This document shows positions 1 to 9,121 of a stretch of DNA of 64,000 nucleotides, piece by piece (position 1 is the first letter of the stretch; every line of letters starts with the position of its first letter). Source of the DNA: Nostoc sp. 'Peltigera membranacea cyanobiont' 210A (GTDB taxonomy: Bacteria > Cyanobacteriota > Cyanobacteriia > Cyanobacteriales > Nostocaceae); the NCBI RefSeq assembly GCF_002246015.1, contig NZ_NOLJ01000004.1, forward strand, positions 578,351 through 642,350, written 5' to 3'. The notes beneath the pieces are model-generated. The model saw only the letters and a list, made by a program, of their open reading frames with translations. It was not told the DNA's origin and ran no database searches. A program made the position numbers and the translations under genes.

Positions 1-75
1 AAGCGGGGAGGGGATTAAGGGGTGGGGTGCAATGACTGTGAGAATCATAACTAATTACCCAGATTTGATTATGAT
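1..75. repeat. Dispersed intergenic repeat, left end cut by window edge
   Basis: A G-rich stretch followed by the text ggtggggtgcaatga and then aatcataactaattaccc. A closely matching copy lies at about 54973-55045, with the same order of blocks. The window begins inside this copy, so its left half is not visible. No coding sense is seen. Confidence 0.7.
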
Positions 76-184
76 AGGGTATTCGACGCAATATTTAGTA
101 AACTATATAACTGATAAGCCTTGAAGGCTTCCTAACCAGGTGGAAGCGTTGATGAAAACAGGCACAATTGATTAAAAAAAAGTT

Positions 185-2026
185 ATGGCGCTCATAGTTC
201 AGAAATACGGTGGTACATCTGTCGGTTCAGTGGAACGCATTCAAGCTGTCGCACAGCGTGTTTATAAAACTGTCCAAGCTGGAAACTCTCTGGTAGTAGT
301 GGTTTCAGCAATGGGCAAAACCACCGATGGACTCGTCAAACTAGCTAATGAAATTTCTCCAAATCCTAACCGCCGGGAAATGGATATGCTGCTTTCCACA
401 GGCGAACAAGTAACTATTGCCTTACTCAGTATGGCTTTGCAGGAACTCGGACAACCCGCAATTTCCATGACTGGCGCTCAGGTAGGAATTGTTACTGAAG
501 CTGAACACAGCCGCGCTCGGATTTTGCATATTGAAACTACTCGCCTAACTCGCCACATAAATGCAGGTAAAGTAGTTGTAGTAGCAGGCTTTCAAGGCAC
601 ATCCAGCGCCGGAGAGATGGAAATTACGACTTTGGGGCGCGGTGGTTCTGACACATCAGCAGTGGCGATCGCAGCCGCATTAAGAGCGAATTTTTGCGAA
701 ATTTATACAGACGTTCCAGGTATTCTCACTACAGACCCCCGCTTAGTTGCCGAAGCCCAGTTGATGGATGCCATCACCTGCGATGAAATGTTGGAATTAG
801 CTAGTTTGGGCGCAAAAGTGCTGCATCCCCGTGCTGTGGAAATTGCCCGTAACTATGGTGTTCCCCTGGTAGTTAGGTCTAGTTGGACAGATCAACCAGG
901 GACTTGGGTGACATCAGCCAAACCCCAAGGGCGATCGCTAATCAATCTAGAAATTGCCCGTCCAGTAGATCATGTAGAATTTGACACTGACCAAGCGAAG
1001 GTCGCTTTGTTGCGCGTACCCGACAAACCAGGTGTGGCAGCTAGGTTATTTGGCGAAATTTCTCGGCAAAAAGTAGACGTAGATTTGATTATTCAGTCAG
1101 TTCATGAAGGTAACAGTAATGACATTGCCTTCACTGTGACAACACCAATATTAAAACGGGCAGAAGCAGTAGCAACAGCGATCGCCCCAGCACTGAGGAA
1201 TCAATCTAACCCCAAGTTTGACGAAGCCGAGGTAATGGTAGAACATAACATTGCCAAAGTTAGCATCGCAGGCGCAGGAATGATTGGCCGTCCTGGGGTA
1301 GCTGCAAAGATGTTCGCCACATTAGCTGAAGCTGGCGTGAACATTCAAATGATTTCCACCAGCGAAGTGAAAGTAAGTTGTGTAGTCAATGCCGCAGAAT
1401 GCGATCGCGCCGTCTTAGCACTCCGTACCGCCTTTGAGATTGAGGCAGGGGAGCAGGGAGCAGGGAGCAGGGGAGAATTTCTTACTCCTAACTCCTCACT
1501 CCTAACTCCTCACTCTCCACCTCCCGTTCGCGGTGTCGCCCTCGACTTGAATCAAGCGCGTCTTGCTATTCGCCAATTGCCAGATCGTCCGGGGATGGCG
1601 GCGAAGTTGTTTGGATTATTAGCGCAGCATAATATCAGCGTTGATATGATTATCCAATCTCAGCGTTGCCGGGTGATTGATGGTGTTCCCAGACGAGATA
1701 TTGCCTTTACAGTCTCGCGCATAGATGGGGAAAGTGCCAAAAAAATGCTTACTCAAGTAGCGGCAGAGTTAGGATGGGGTGAAGTTGTTTTAGATAGTGC
1801 GATCGCTAAAGTGAGTATTGTCGGTGCAGGTATGGTAGGACAACCAGGTATTGCCGCTAAAATGTTTGAAGCTTTAGCTCAACAACAAATCAACATTCAA
1901 ATGATTGCCACCTCAGAAATCAAAATTAGTTGTGTTGTGGCGCAAGAGCAAGGTGTTAAAGCTTTGCAAGCCATTCATGCAGCCTTTGAACTGGCTGGTA
2001 GCGAGAAATTTGTCGTACCAGCGTAA
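185..2026 (+). CDS. lysC: Aspartate kinase with four ACT domains
   Basis: Phosphorylates L-aspartate, the first step towards lysine, threonine, methionine and diaminopimelate; cytoplasmic. The N-terminus carries the kinase signature KYGGTSVG (residues 7-14), and the conserved segments TTLGRGGSDTSA and TDVPGIL follow. Two pairs of ACT regulatory domains occupy roughly residues 270-425 and 450-605, each pair containing a DKPG/DRPG...VDLIIQS or VDMIIQS half and a GAGM.G.PG.AAKMF half. This doubled ACT arrangement is typical of cyanobacterial enzymes and implies feedback control by lysine or threonine. The linker between the pairs (about residues 421-449) is low-complexity sequence derived from an intergenic repeat. 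The ATG at 185 gives the expected N-terminus. 613 residues is close to the usual length of about 600. Confidence 0.97.
   Translation: MALIVQKYGGTSVGSVERIQAVAQRVYKTVQAGNSLVVVVSAMGKTTDGLVKLANEISPNPNRREMDMLLSTGEQVTIALLSMALQELGQPAISMTGAQVGIVTEAEHSRARILHIETTRLTRHINAGKVVVVAGFQGTSSAGEMEITTLGRGGSDTSAVAIAAALRANFCEIYTDVPGILTTDPRLVAEAQLMDAITCDEMLELASLGAKVLHPRAVEIARNYGVPLVVRSSWTDQPGTWVTSAKPQGRSLINLEIARPVDHVEFDTDQAKVALLRVPDKPGVAARLFGEISRQKVDVDLIIQSVHEGNSNDIAFTVTTPILKRAEAVATAIAPALRNQSNPKFDEAEVMVEHNIAKVSIAGAGMIGRPGVAAKMFATLAEAGVNIQMISTSEVKVSCVVNAAECDRAVLALRTAFEIEAGEQGAGSRGEFLTPNSSLLTPHSPPPVRGVALDLNQARLAIRQLPDRPGMAAKLFGLLAQHNISVDMIIQSQRCRVIDGVPRRDIAFTVSRIDGESAKKMLTQVAAELGWGEVVLDSAIAKVSIVGAGMVGQPGIAAKMFEALAQQQINIQMIATSEIKISCVVAQEQGVKALQAIHAAFELAGSEKFVVPA
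1447..1530 (+). repeat. Repeat-derived in-frame insert in lysC
   Basis: Tandem ggagcaggg units followed by actcctaactcctcactcc repeats, the same vocabulary as intergenic repeats in this window (for example 54855-54895). It is read in frame as a linker rich in Gly, Ser, Pro and Thr, with LTPNS and LTPHS motifs, between the second and third ACT domains. It does not interrupt any domain core. Confidence 0.75.
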
Positions 2027-2393
2027 AACCTGAATCAATGAGCTTTCATCCTAAATCCCTTTCCTAAGCTTGGGCTACAGTGTACACCAAAACCCTGGAT
2101 TTACCCCCCTTAATCCCCCCTTATAAAGGGGGGAAACAGAAATCTAGTTCCCTCCCCTTTATAAGGGGAGGGTTAGGGTGGGGTAAAACCTTGGTTACTC
2201 AGCTATTTCAGACTTGTGTATACACCGTAGCTCCCAAGCTTCTTGGGAGAGGGACTTTGCAATATACACGCCGTAGCAGCCCACACCTCGATCTCATTTG
2301 AAGTTGCTTAATAATAAATATTTATATTTTAAAAGCAGGAGTAATAACACGTAAGCTATAATCGAACAATTTATCAGACTATAATTTATATTG
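2027..2393. other. Intergenic region with GC-rich inverted repeats
   Basis: Between lysC and the pseudokinase gene. At about 2096-2185 lie C-rich and G-rich blocks that can pair (ccccccttataaagggggg, and ccctcccctttataagggga). They resemble dispersed cyanobacterial palindromes. An open frame crosses them but encodes only repeat sequence, so no gene is called. Confidence 0.6.
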
Positions 2394-4454
2394 ATGAATA
2401 GTCATTTACTAGATGGACATTATCAAATACTAAAAATTCTCAATGATGGGGAAAAAGAGAAAACCTATCTAGTTGAAGATGTTAATCTTAATGGTAAAGA
2501 ATTTATAGTAAAGCAGTTATCTCTTACTAATAGCAATCCTCAAGCTTTAACAATCCTACGCCGCTTATTTACGAATAAGGCAGCAACTTTAGAAAAACTC
2601 GGACAAAAACACGATAAAATTCAAAAGCTCATTGCTTCTTTTGAAGAAAATGAAGAATTTTATCTAGTCCAAGAATTCATAACTGGTAATCCTTTAACTG
2701 ACGAAATTATCCAGGGAGAACTTCTCAAGGAAGACCAAGTAATTAGTCTTTTGTCAGAGATATTAGAAACTTTGGTCGTTGTACATAGCTATGGCATAAT
2801 TCATCGGAATATTACACCAGCAAATATTATTCGTCGGGAATCAGATAAAAAGTTAGTTTTGATTAATTTGGGTACTTTTAATGAAGCGATCGATAATACT
2901 GTTGACAATTCCGAGTATATGCCTATAGAGCAAATTAACGGCAACCTCAAATACAACAGTGATATATATGCTTTAGGTATCGTTGCGATCGCAGCCCTGA
3001 AAGGTTTACCTACAAAGGAAATATCTAATTTACGAAGTCAGAAAAATAAGCTGACTGGTGAAATAGTTTGGCGCGATAAAAATCTCAAAGTTAACAGAAG
3101 ATTAGCAAAAATTATTAATAAGATGGTGCGTTTTGACTACCGTAAGCGCTACCAGTATGCAACGGAAGTTTTAGACGACCTGAAAAAGTTCATAAATGTT
3201 GATGACAATCAACAAAAACAGCATCAGAAAAAATTATTACTAGTTCTAGCAGGGATAGCTGGATGTATTACCCTTAGTGTTGCAGCGTGGCAATTGAGAT
3301 CGCCAAAACTTGTGAGTGATGCTCAAAAGACATTATACCAAGAGGGAGTAAATAAATATGAGTCAGGAAACTATGAAGGAGCAGTTGAAGATTTCAATCA
3401 GGCTATTAAATTAGATCCGCAAAACGCTTTAGCTTATAATAGGCGGGGTGATGCTTATTATCGATTAGGAGACTACGAGCAAGCACAAGCAGACTCTAGC
3501 CAAGCTATTGTGCTTAATCCTCAAGATGCTAATGCCTATTTTGACCGAGGATTTGCTTTTTCGGCATTAGGCAAATACAAAGAAGCGATCGCAGATTATA
3601 CTCAAGCAATTAAGTTAAATTCTAAAGATGCTTATGCTTACTATGGGCGAGGATTAGCTCGTGTTCAATTGAAGGATAATAAAGGTGCAATTGAAGATTT
3701 TAGCAAAGCGATCGCTCTTAAACCTCAATATACCGAAGCTTACTTGCAACGAGGTATCTTTCGCCGTCGTCTCAAACAAAGACTTGAAGCAATCCAAGAT
3801 TTTGATAAAGTAATTAAGATTAATCCTAGTGATGCCAAAGCTTATTATCAAAGGGGTTTAACTCAATCTATTAATAAACAAAAAAATGAAGCAATTAAAG
3901 ATTACACAGATGCAATCAACATCAATCCAAAATACATAGAAGCTTATCTGAATCGTGGTGATATTTACAGCGATCTGGGAAATAATGTAGAAGCGACTGA
4001 AGATTACAATACTATTTTACAGATAGACCCGAAATTTATTGCAGCTTATATTCACAGAGGTATTCACCGCTTTTCTTTTGGAGATTATAAAGGTGCTATT
4101 GAAGATTACACCGCAGCACTAAAACTAGATACTAATAATGTAGCAGCTTACAATAACCGTGGTAACGCCTATCTCGAACTGGGAAATAAAAAAGCTGCAA
4201 ATCAGGATTATTCACGAGCGATCGCAATTAATGCTAACAATGCCTTAGCCTATTATAACCGGGGCGTGATTCGCACCAAGCAGAAAAATAAACCAGGTGC
4301 GATCGCAGACTTCAAAAAAGCTGCAAAACTATTCCAACAGCAAGGGGAACAAGATAGTTATCAAGATGCACGGCGGGAAATTGCAATTCTGCAAAATAAT
4401 TCAGCGCCAGCGCCAACTACGCGCCCGAAATCTGGGAAAATAGAAAAAAATTGA
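2394..4454 (+). CDS. Ser/Thr protein kinase-like (pseudokinase) TPR membrane protein
   Basis: The N-terminal 265 or so residues have a eukaryotic-type kinase fold: an N-lobe strand with FIVKQL (the usual VAIK lysine position), a C-lobe loop HRNITPANI and a later SDIYALGIVAI segment matching kinase subdomain IX. The catalytic Asp of HRD is replaced (HRN) and the DFG motif reads NLG, so phosphotransfer looks lost. A single membrane segment follows (about residues 280-300, LLLVLAGIAGCITLSVAAW), then roughly ten tandem TPR units rich in AYYNRG/A.DYTQAI patterns up to a short basic tail. It probably acts as a membrane-anchored scaffold with the TPRs on the far side. A TTG at 2391 could also start translation; the ATG at 2394 is preferred. 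Substrate or partner unknown. Confidence 0.85.
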   Translation: MNSHLLDGHYQILKILNDGEKEKTYLVEDVNLNGKEFIVKQLSLTNSNPQALTILRRLFTNKAATLEKLGQKHDKIQKLIASFEENEEFYLVQEFITGNPLTDEIIQGELLKEDQVISLLSEILETLVVVHSYGIIHRNITPANIIRRESDKKLVLINLGTFNEAIDNTVDNSEYMPIEQINGNLKYNSDIYALGIVAIAALKGLPTKEISNLRSQKNKLTGEIVWRDKNLKVNRRLAKIINKMVRFDYRKRYQYATEVLDDLKKFINVDDNQQKQHQKKLLLVLAGIAGCITLSVAAWQLRSPKLVSDAQKTLYQEGVNKYESGNYEGAVEDFNQAIKLDPQNALAYNRRGDAYYRLGDYEQAQADSSQAIVLNPQDANAYFDRGFAFSALGKYKEAIADYTQAIKLNSKDAYAYYGRGLARVQLKDNKGAIEDFSKAIALKPQYTEAYLQRGIFRRRLKQRLEAIQDFDKVIKINPSDAKAYYQRGLTQSINKQKNEAIKDYTDAININPKYIEAYLNRGDIYSDLGNNVEATEDYNTILQIDPKFIAAYIHRGIHRFSFGDYKGAIEDYTAALKLDTNNVAAYNNRGNAYLELGNKKAANQDYSRAIAINANNALAYYNRGVIRTKQKNKPGAIADFKKAAKLFQQQGEQDSYQDARREIAILQNNSAPAPTTRPKSGKIEKN

Positions 4455-4582
4455 GTCACCACTCAATATAGTGTTGACTATCAACAGTCAAAACTCTTAG
4501 AGAGTGATTGTGCTATTTAAATGTGTTTTACTTTACAAATTTACAACTATTACTTTATCAAACTAGTTTTGATGGTTTGTAG

Positions 4583-4621
4583 TAAGCACTAAAGTGCTTA
4601 TAAAACAAGGACTAAAGTCCT
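4583..4621. repeat. Two adjacent small hairpins upstream of corA
   Basis: TAAGCACT-AA-AGTGCTTA at 4583-4600 and AGGACT-AA-AGTCCT at 4608-4621. Both share the centre ACTAAAGT. They lie about 55 bases before the CorA start and 130 bases after the preceding stop. The common core suggests one mobile repeat family with changed arms, not a specific operator. Confidence 0.6.
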
Positions 4622-4674
4622 GATTAATTACCATGAGTCACAGTATTTTATTACGACTCAATTAGGATTGCTAT

Positions 4675-5655
4675 ATGCTAATTCTCCTGACTTTTCATCC
4701 AGATAACCTGGAAATCTTCACCCATAGAGATGTCGATACGGTACTGAAAAGAATTGATGGTTCTTATAATATTTGGTTGCGTTGTATTCACTTCCGCGAT
4801 CGCACTGGAACAGCCAAAATTATCAAGCACTTTGGACTAAATCCATCTCGTGTTAACATGATTTTCAACCATTCCCCTGTAGGAATTGATGAAGACGTAG
4901 AAGATTGTTTATTTGACAGCTATGAAATCCTAAGTTCTCAAATCAAAAATAATGAGTTTGAGGTTGTACGTGGCAACATTGTAGTTGGAAATAATTTTAT
5001 CATAACTTTTGAAATCACAGAACTCAAAATTTTAAGTATTTTAGCTAATAATCTCCAAAAGCGAACTCTAGATATTCAAAAATGCGGCATCGACTATCTT
5101 TTTTATCTCATATTTAAAGATATTTTGAATAATTACGAAACTGTCTTTACCTATATTTCTAGAAAACTTGATGATTTAGAAGATGAAGTTTTAGACAATT
5201 CTGGTGATGAATCAACGTACCAAAAAATTGCCACAATGAGGCAATCTACTCGTTCTGGACGCCGTAATTTTCAAAGCATCAAGTTACTTATGGCTATTAT
5301 GGATAATGAAGATTTCCAATGGATAGGCCAGCCAGTAAAAGAACTATTCAATCAAGAATTGGTTCATCACGTTGATAAACTCTGGCAAGAATATCAAGCT
5401 ATAAGAGCCTGGATGTCAGAATTGATGGAAATTCAACGCGATAATATTGCTAGTAAAACAGGTGAACGAATTAATCGCCTGACTATCCTCTCAAGCATAT
5501 TTCTACCAATCACTTTTCTGTCTGGTTTCTATGGTATGAACTTCAAATATATGCCGGAATTAGAACAACCTTGGGCTTATCCTGTAGTAATCTGTATGAT
5601 GGCATTAATTGTAATTGGCAGTATTACCTATGCAAAAAAACAACGTTGGTTGTAG
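4675..5655 (+). CDS. corA: CorA-family Mg2+/divalent cation channel
   Basis: Inner-membrane pentameric channel of the CorA family, for Mg2+ or a related divalent cation. The long N-terminal cytoplasmic domain ends in a helical stretch, and two C-terminal membrane segments are separated by the diagnostic YGMN motif (about residue 287, in FYGMNFKYMPE). The sequence after GMN carries acidic residues (MPELEQ), as in CorA loops. Length 326 matches the family. It stands alone, with no transport partner genes. Sequence alone does not separate Mg2+ from Co2+, Ni2+ or Zn2+ transport. Confidence 0.9.
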   Translation: MLILLTFHPDNLEIFTHRDVDTVLKRIDGSYNIWLRCIHFRDRTGTAKIIKHFGLNPSRVNMIFNHSPVGIDEDVEDCLFDSYEILSSQIKNNEFEVVRGNIVVGNNFIITFEITELKILSILANNLQKRTLDIQKCGIDYLFYLIFKDILNNYETVFTYISRKLDDLEDEVLDNSGDESTYQKIATMRQSTRSGRRNFQSIKLLMAIMDNEDFQWIGQPVKELFNQELVHHVDKLWQEYQAIRAWMSELMEIQRDNIASKTGERINRLTILSSIFLPITFLSGFYGMNFKYMPELEQPWAYPVVICMMALIVIGSITYAKKQRWL

Positions 5656-5797
5656 TATTTATAAAGTTATTAATAAAAAGATTATCGACTCATTAAAAGA
5701 TTTTTATCTGAGTCTGTTGGTGCGAAGCAAATTAAATCAGATTTCTACATATACTTTCTTTAAGTAGACTGAATCAACCCTAAATCGGCAAATAAAC

Positions 5798-7300
5798 GTG
5801 AATTTACCATTGATTATTCGTGCTGAAGAATATAACGAAAAAACAGCAATTGTGACAACGGATGGAGCATTTACTTATCGAGATTTGCTACACACTTCCA
5901 GTCAAATAGCAACAAGTCTTCTTCAAAATGCAGAAAATTTACAAGAGCAGCGAGTTGCCTTTCTCATTCCGCCTGGATTTGAGTATGTAGCCACTCAATG
6001 GGGAATTTGGCGGGCTGGTGGCATAGCTGTACCTCTGTGTGTTTCCCACCCACGCCCAGAATTGGAGTATGTAATTACTAATTCTGGAGCATCGATTATT
6101 ATTGCTCATCCTAATTTTGAGGATATACTGCGTAGTTTACCGCCGCAGGCATCGCTCGCCCAAGAACGCAATTTGCGATTTATCCTCACCTCAGAAACGC
6201 TCCCACATAATATTAGTCGCCTCCCAGAGATAGATATCACGAGACGCGGCTTAATTCTCTACACCAGTGGTACAACAGGTAAACCCAAGGGTGTAGTTAC
6301 GACTCACCAAAATATTCAAGCCCAAGTGACTAGCTTAAACACCGCTTGGGAATGGACATCGGATGATCGCATTTTACATATCCTGCCACTACATCATATT
6401 CATGGAATTATTAACGTACTGACTTGTGCTTTATGGGCTGGAGCAGAGTGCCATATCTTGAGCAAATTTGATGCCGAAACTGTTTGGAACCGAATTTGTG
6501 ATGGTGACTTAACCCTATTTATGGCAGTACCAACAATTTATGTAAAGCTAATTACTGCTTGGGAAACAGCCTCTAAGGAACGCCAAAAAACGATGTCAGA
6601 AGGCTGTGCTAAGATGCGCCTGATGGTTTCTGGTTCGGCAGCATTACCAGTCCAAGTTTTAGAAAAGTGGCAGACTATCAGCGGCCATTTTCTGCTTGAG
6701 CGCTATGGTATGACTGAAATTGGTATGGCGCTATCAAACCCTTTACATGGTGAGCGGTTATCTGGATATGTTGGTAAACCTCTACCTCATGTTGAAGTAA
6801 GATTAGTGGATGAGAACGGAGAGTTAGTCCCAGGCGAAACCCCAGGGGAGATCCAAGTTAAAGGCCCCGGAGTGTTTCTAGAATATTGGCAAAACCCCGA
6901 AGCAACCGCCAAAGCTTTCCAAGATGGCTGGTTCCGTACTGGAGATACCGCCGTAGTGGAGAATGGCAACTACCGAATTCTGGGACGGATGAGCGTAGAT
7001 ATCATCAAAACTGGAGGGTATAAAGTTTCAGCTTTAGAAATTGAAGAAGTGCTAAGAACCCATCCAAATATTCAAGAATGTGCAGTGGTTGGGGTTGCCG
7101 ATTTAGAGTGGGGTGAACGGGTTTGTGCCGCGTTAGTATTGCAAGGTTCACAACCTTTAACATTACAAGCTTTCAGGAGTTGGGCAAAAGAGCGATTGGC
7201 TGTTTATAAAGTGCCAACCCAAATTTTGATAGTTGAAGAATTACCGCGCAATGCGATGGGGAAAGTTACTAAACCGACGGTGGTTGAGCTATTTTGCTGA
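5798..7300 (+). CDS. Acyl-CoA synthetase, malonyl-CoA synthetase (MatB/ACSF3)-like
   Basis: ANL-superfamily adenylate-forming enzyme that activates a carboxylic acid to its CoA thioester using ATP. The P-loop YTSGTTGKPKG (about residues 152-162), the A5-type motif ERYGMTEIG, and WFRTGD are present. The C-terminal hinge/lysine region reads GRMSVDIIKTGGYKVSALEIE, a form characteristic of malonyl-CoA synthetases of the MatB/ACSF3 group, and PRNAMGKV near the end carries the catalytic lysine. Length 500 matches MatB. The start is GTG at 5798 in the frame giving MNLPLIIRAEEY. Substrate malonate or methylmalonate is inferred from the hinge motif only. No PKS or fatty-acid genes adjoin it. Confidence 0.85.
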   Translation: MNLPLIIRAEEYNEKTAIVTTDGAFTYRDLLHTSSQIATSLLQNAENLQEQRVAFLIPPGFEYVATQWGIWRAGGIAVPLCVSHPRPELEYVITNSGASIIIAHPNFEDILRSLPPQASLAQERNLRFILTSETLPHNISRLPEIDITRRGLILYTSGTTGKPKGVVTTHQNIQAQVTSLNTAWEWTSDDRILHILPLHHIHGIINVLTCALWAGAECHILSKFDAETVWNRICDGDLTLFMAVPTIYVKLITAWETASKERQKTMSEGCAKMRLMVSGSAALPVQVLEKWQTISGHFLLERYGMTEIGMALSNPLHGERLSGYVGKPLPHVEVRLVDENGELVPGETPGEIQVKGPGVFLEYWQNPEATAKAFQDGWFRTGDTAVVENGNYRILGRMSVDIIKTGGYKVSALEIEEVLRTHPNIQECAVVGVADLEWGERVCAALVLQGSQPLTLQAFRSWAKERLAVYKVPTQILIVEELPRNAMGKVTKPTVVELFC

Positions 7301-7475
7301 TAGCGATCGTCAACGCTCAATTAGACTTGGAGTTTAAAGTTAGCTGGCTTTGAGTTGACTATGGGAGTGTAGCGCGAGGTTATCTGTTTGTTAGACGATG
7401 TAGAAACAAACCTTAATTGCAACAAATAGGCAAACCTGCACTACTTTTGCATAGCTAAGTCAATGAGTAGTTAAT

Positions 7476-8069
7476 ATGAAAATTGTTCAAGAAGTTTCTC
7501 TGATCAGTATTGGGAATTTTGAAGAATCAAACGATTGGTCTATCATTAGGGCTGAAATTCGTGATGCTATCTCTCTAATCGTTCATCCTCCTGGTACATC
7601 CAGTTTTACAATTAATCCAACAAAGCACGGTAATGGCGTCAAGCCAATTAAAGATGCTTGCATGGTTGCATTGAGAGATAAATTTGGATGGAGTCTCGAA
7701 ACTTCGATTAACTATGCAACTCGATCGCCAGGAAAGGTCGATGCAACAAAGATCATTGACAAATATCTTTTTGCGCTTGAGTGGGAAACGGGTAACATCT
7801 CTTCAAGCCATCGAGCAGTCAATAAACTGAGTCTTGGATTACTACGGGGTGTCTTTTTAGGCGCTGTCTTGGTACTCCCCAGTAGAAAACTCTACCCTTA
7901 TCTAACTGATCGGATTGGCAACTATGAAGAGCTAGAGCCATACTTTGATATTTGGCGGGCAATCCGTATTGAAGAGGGTTTTCTGGCAATTTTTGTGATT
8001 GAACACGATCGGTTAGATGACAATGTACCAAAGATTACCAAAGGAACAGATGGTCGTGCATTAGTCTAA
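7476..8069 (+). CDS. BamHI-family type II restriction endonuclease
   Basis: Predicted to cut double-stranded DNA at GGATCC. From memory of the BamHI protein, this 197-residue product aligns over most of its length (BamHI is 213): FTIN-T--NGV-PIKD, EWETGNISSSHRAVNK, PYLTDRIGNYEELEPYF and NVPKI-KGTDG. The BamHI catalytic residues Asp94, Glu111 and Glu113 correspond to Asp89, Glu102 and Glu104. The base-contacting Asn116, Ser118, Arg122, Asp154 and Arg155 correspond to Asn107, Ser109, Arg113, Asp145 and Arg146. The gene runs towards a DNA methyltransferase gene on the other strand, with only 15 bases between stops, forming a restriction-modification locus. No frameshift is seen. Activity and exact specificity are inferred. 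Confidence 0.92.
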   Translation: MKIVQEVSLISIGNFEESNDWSIIRAEIRDAISLIVHPPGTSSFTINPTKHGNGVKPIKDACMVALRDKFGWSLETSINYATRSPGKVDATKIIDKYLFALEWETGNISSSHRAVNKLSLGLLRGVFLGAVLVLPSRKLYPYLTDRIGNYEELEPYFDIWRAIRIEEGFLAIFVIEHDRLDDNVPKITKGTDGRALV

Positions 8070-8084
8070 ATTTTCCTGCATGAA

Positions 8085-9071
8085 TTATGTAGAGTAAGGA
8101 ATAGGCAGTTGTAATGCAGTTGTTTTGCCTTGTTTCAATTTCTTGCTTCCCCTTGCCGATTCCCATTGCTCTACAATTCCATTAGCCAAGTCAGTCAAGC
8201 GGTCTACTGCTGGCTCTGTATCTCCAATTTCTGAACCTATCCAGTAACGGTGTAGTTTTTCTGCTGCATAAAATGTAGTACCAGAACCCCCAAAAGGATC
8301 GACCACAATCTGCCCTGGATCAGATGCCATTGCGATAATCCGTTCCAGCATAATGGGAGCGAGCTCATTAGGAACTCGTTTTTTGTGCCGACGATGCCGA
8401 ACGGGTGGAATATCAGTCCACATCTCCTCGGTTAATGTCCATAAAACTTCAGTAGTGGAAGCTTCAGGGGCATCCTCCCAAACATCTTCTGGCATATCCC
8501 AGACATCCATTAAGTTGATGCCTTTTTCATTGAGGCTTTTTCGATGCCCACCATAGTCACGAATCTCTTTGCCACAGTGTCGGCAGAGTTGAATCGGTGT
8601 GTAGACTTTGTTGAAAACGGCTGGCTCCCCTTTTGTATAATAGATCAGTCCGTAGTGAGCCGGAGACATTTTTTTACCTCTAGGAAAAGCCTTTGGCATT
8701 CTGCAAGCAATCCAATGCCGAAAGCACATTCCTTTACGATTAAGGTATGCGCCGTACTCTATACACCATTTGGGCAGGTTGAAAATAAATAAGCTGCCAC
8801 CTGGTTTAAGTATGCGAATGCTTTCATCAAGCCACTGTTGCGACCAGCTTAAATACTGATCTGCCTTGATTTGATCGCTTATACCTTCACCATATTCTTT
8901 ACCGAGATTAAAAGGTGGGTCGGCAAATACCAAATCCACGGAATCATTTGCCAAAGCTGACAAAAATTTAAGACAGTCTCCTTGGTAGAGTATGCCATGC
9001 TCACTGATATAAACCTGTTGCAGTTCTTGTTGAGTTGCAACATCAGGTGTGATCGCTTGAAAGGGGAGCAT
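8085..9071 (-). CDS. DNA methyltransferase (beta-type, N6-adenine or N4-cytosine)
   Basis: Probable protective partner of the BamHI-like nuclease. The order of motifs is beta-type: catalytic motif IV ADPPFNLG (about residues 50-57) near the N-terminus and the AdoMet-binding motif DPFGGSGTT (about residues 265-273) near the C-terminus. A variable target-recognition region lies between them, with a Cys-rich LCRHCGKE stretch and a KKRVPNELAP segment. A DPPF motif is commoner in adenine methylases, whereas BamHI protection is N4-cytosine in the known system, so the modified base cannot be fixed here. The start codon is ATG at 9069-9071, 22 bases downstream of a direct repeat. A small HTH gene lies immediately upstream on the same strand. 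Confidence 0.9.
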   Translation of the reverse strand: MLPFQAITPDVATQQELQQVYISEHGILYQGDCLKFLSALANDSVDLVFADPPFNLGKEYGEGISDQIKADQYLSWSQQWLDESIRILKPGGSLFIFNLPKWCIEYGAYLNRKGMCFRHWIACRMPKAFPRGKKMSPAHYGLIYYTKGEPAVFNKVYTPIQLCRHCGKEIRDYGGHRKSLNEKGINLMDVWDMPEDVWEDAPEASTTEVLWTLTEEMWTDIPPVRHRRHKKRVPNELAPIMLERIIAMASDPGQIVVDPFGGSGTTFYAAEKLHRYWIGSEIGDTEPAVDRLTDLANGIVEQWESARGSKKLKQGKTTALQLPIPYST

Positions 9072-9092
9072 TCACTTAACCTCTAGTACATT

Positions 9093-9110
9093 AGTATAGC
9101 TTGAGTATAG
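9093..9110 (-). promoter_or_regulatory. Candidate operator/promoter of the methyltransferase gene
   Basis: A perfect 7-base direct repeat AGTATAG-cttg-AGTATAG with 11-base spacing, one helical turn, 22 bases before the methyltransferase ATG. On the coding strand each copy reads CTATACT, which includes a TATACT-like -10 element. The small HTH protein encoded just upstream is a plausible binder. Function is inferred from position and periodicity only. Confidence 0.45.
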
Positions 9111-9121
9111 AAACTCTGTTG

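Noticed and set aside
2080-2301. 73-residue frame after lysC
   Set aside because: Its sequence is derived from C- and G-rich intergenic palindromes and has no homologous look.
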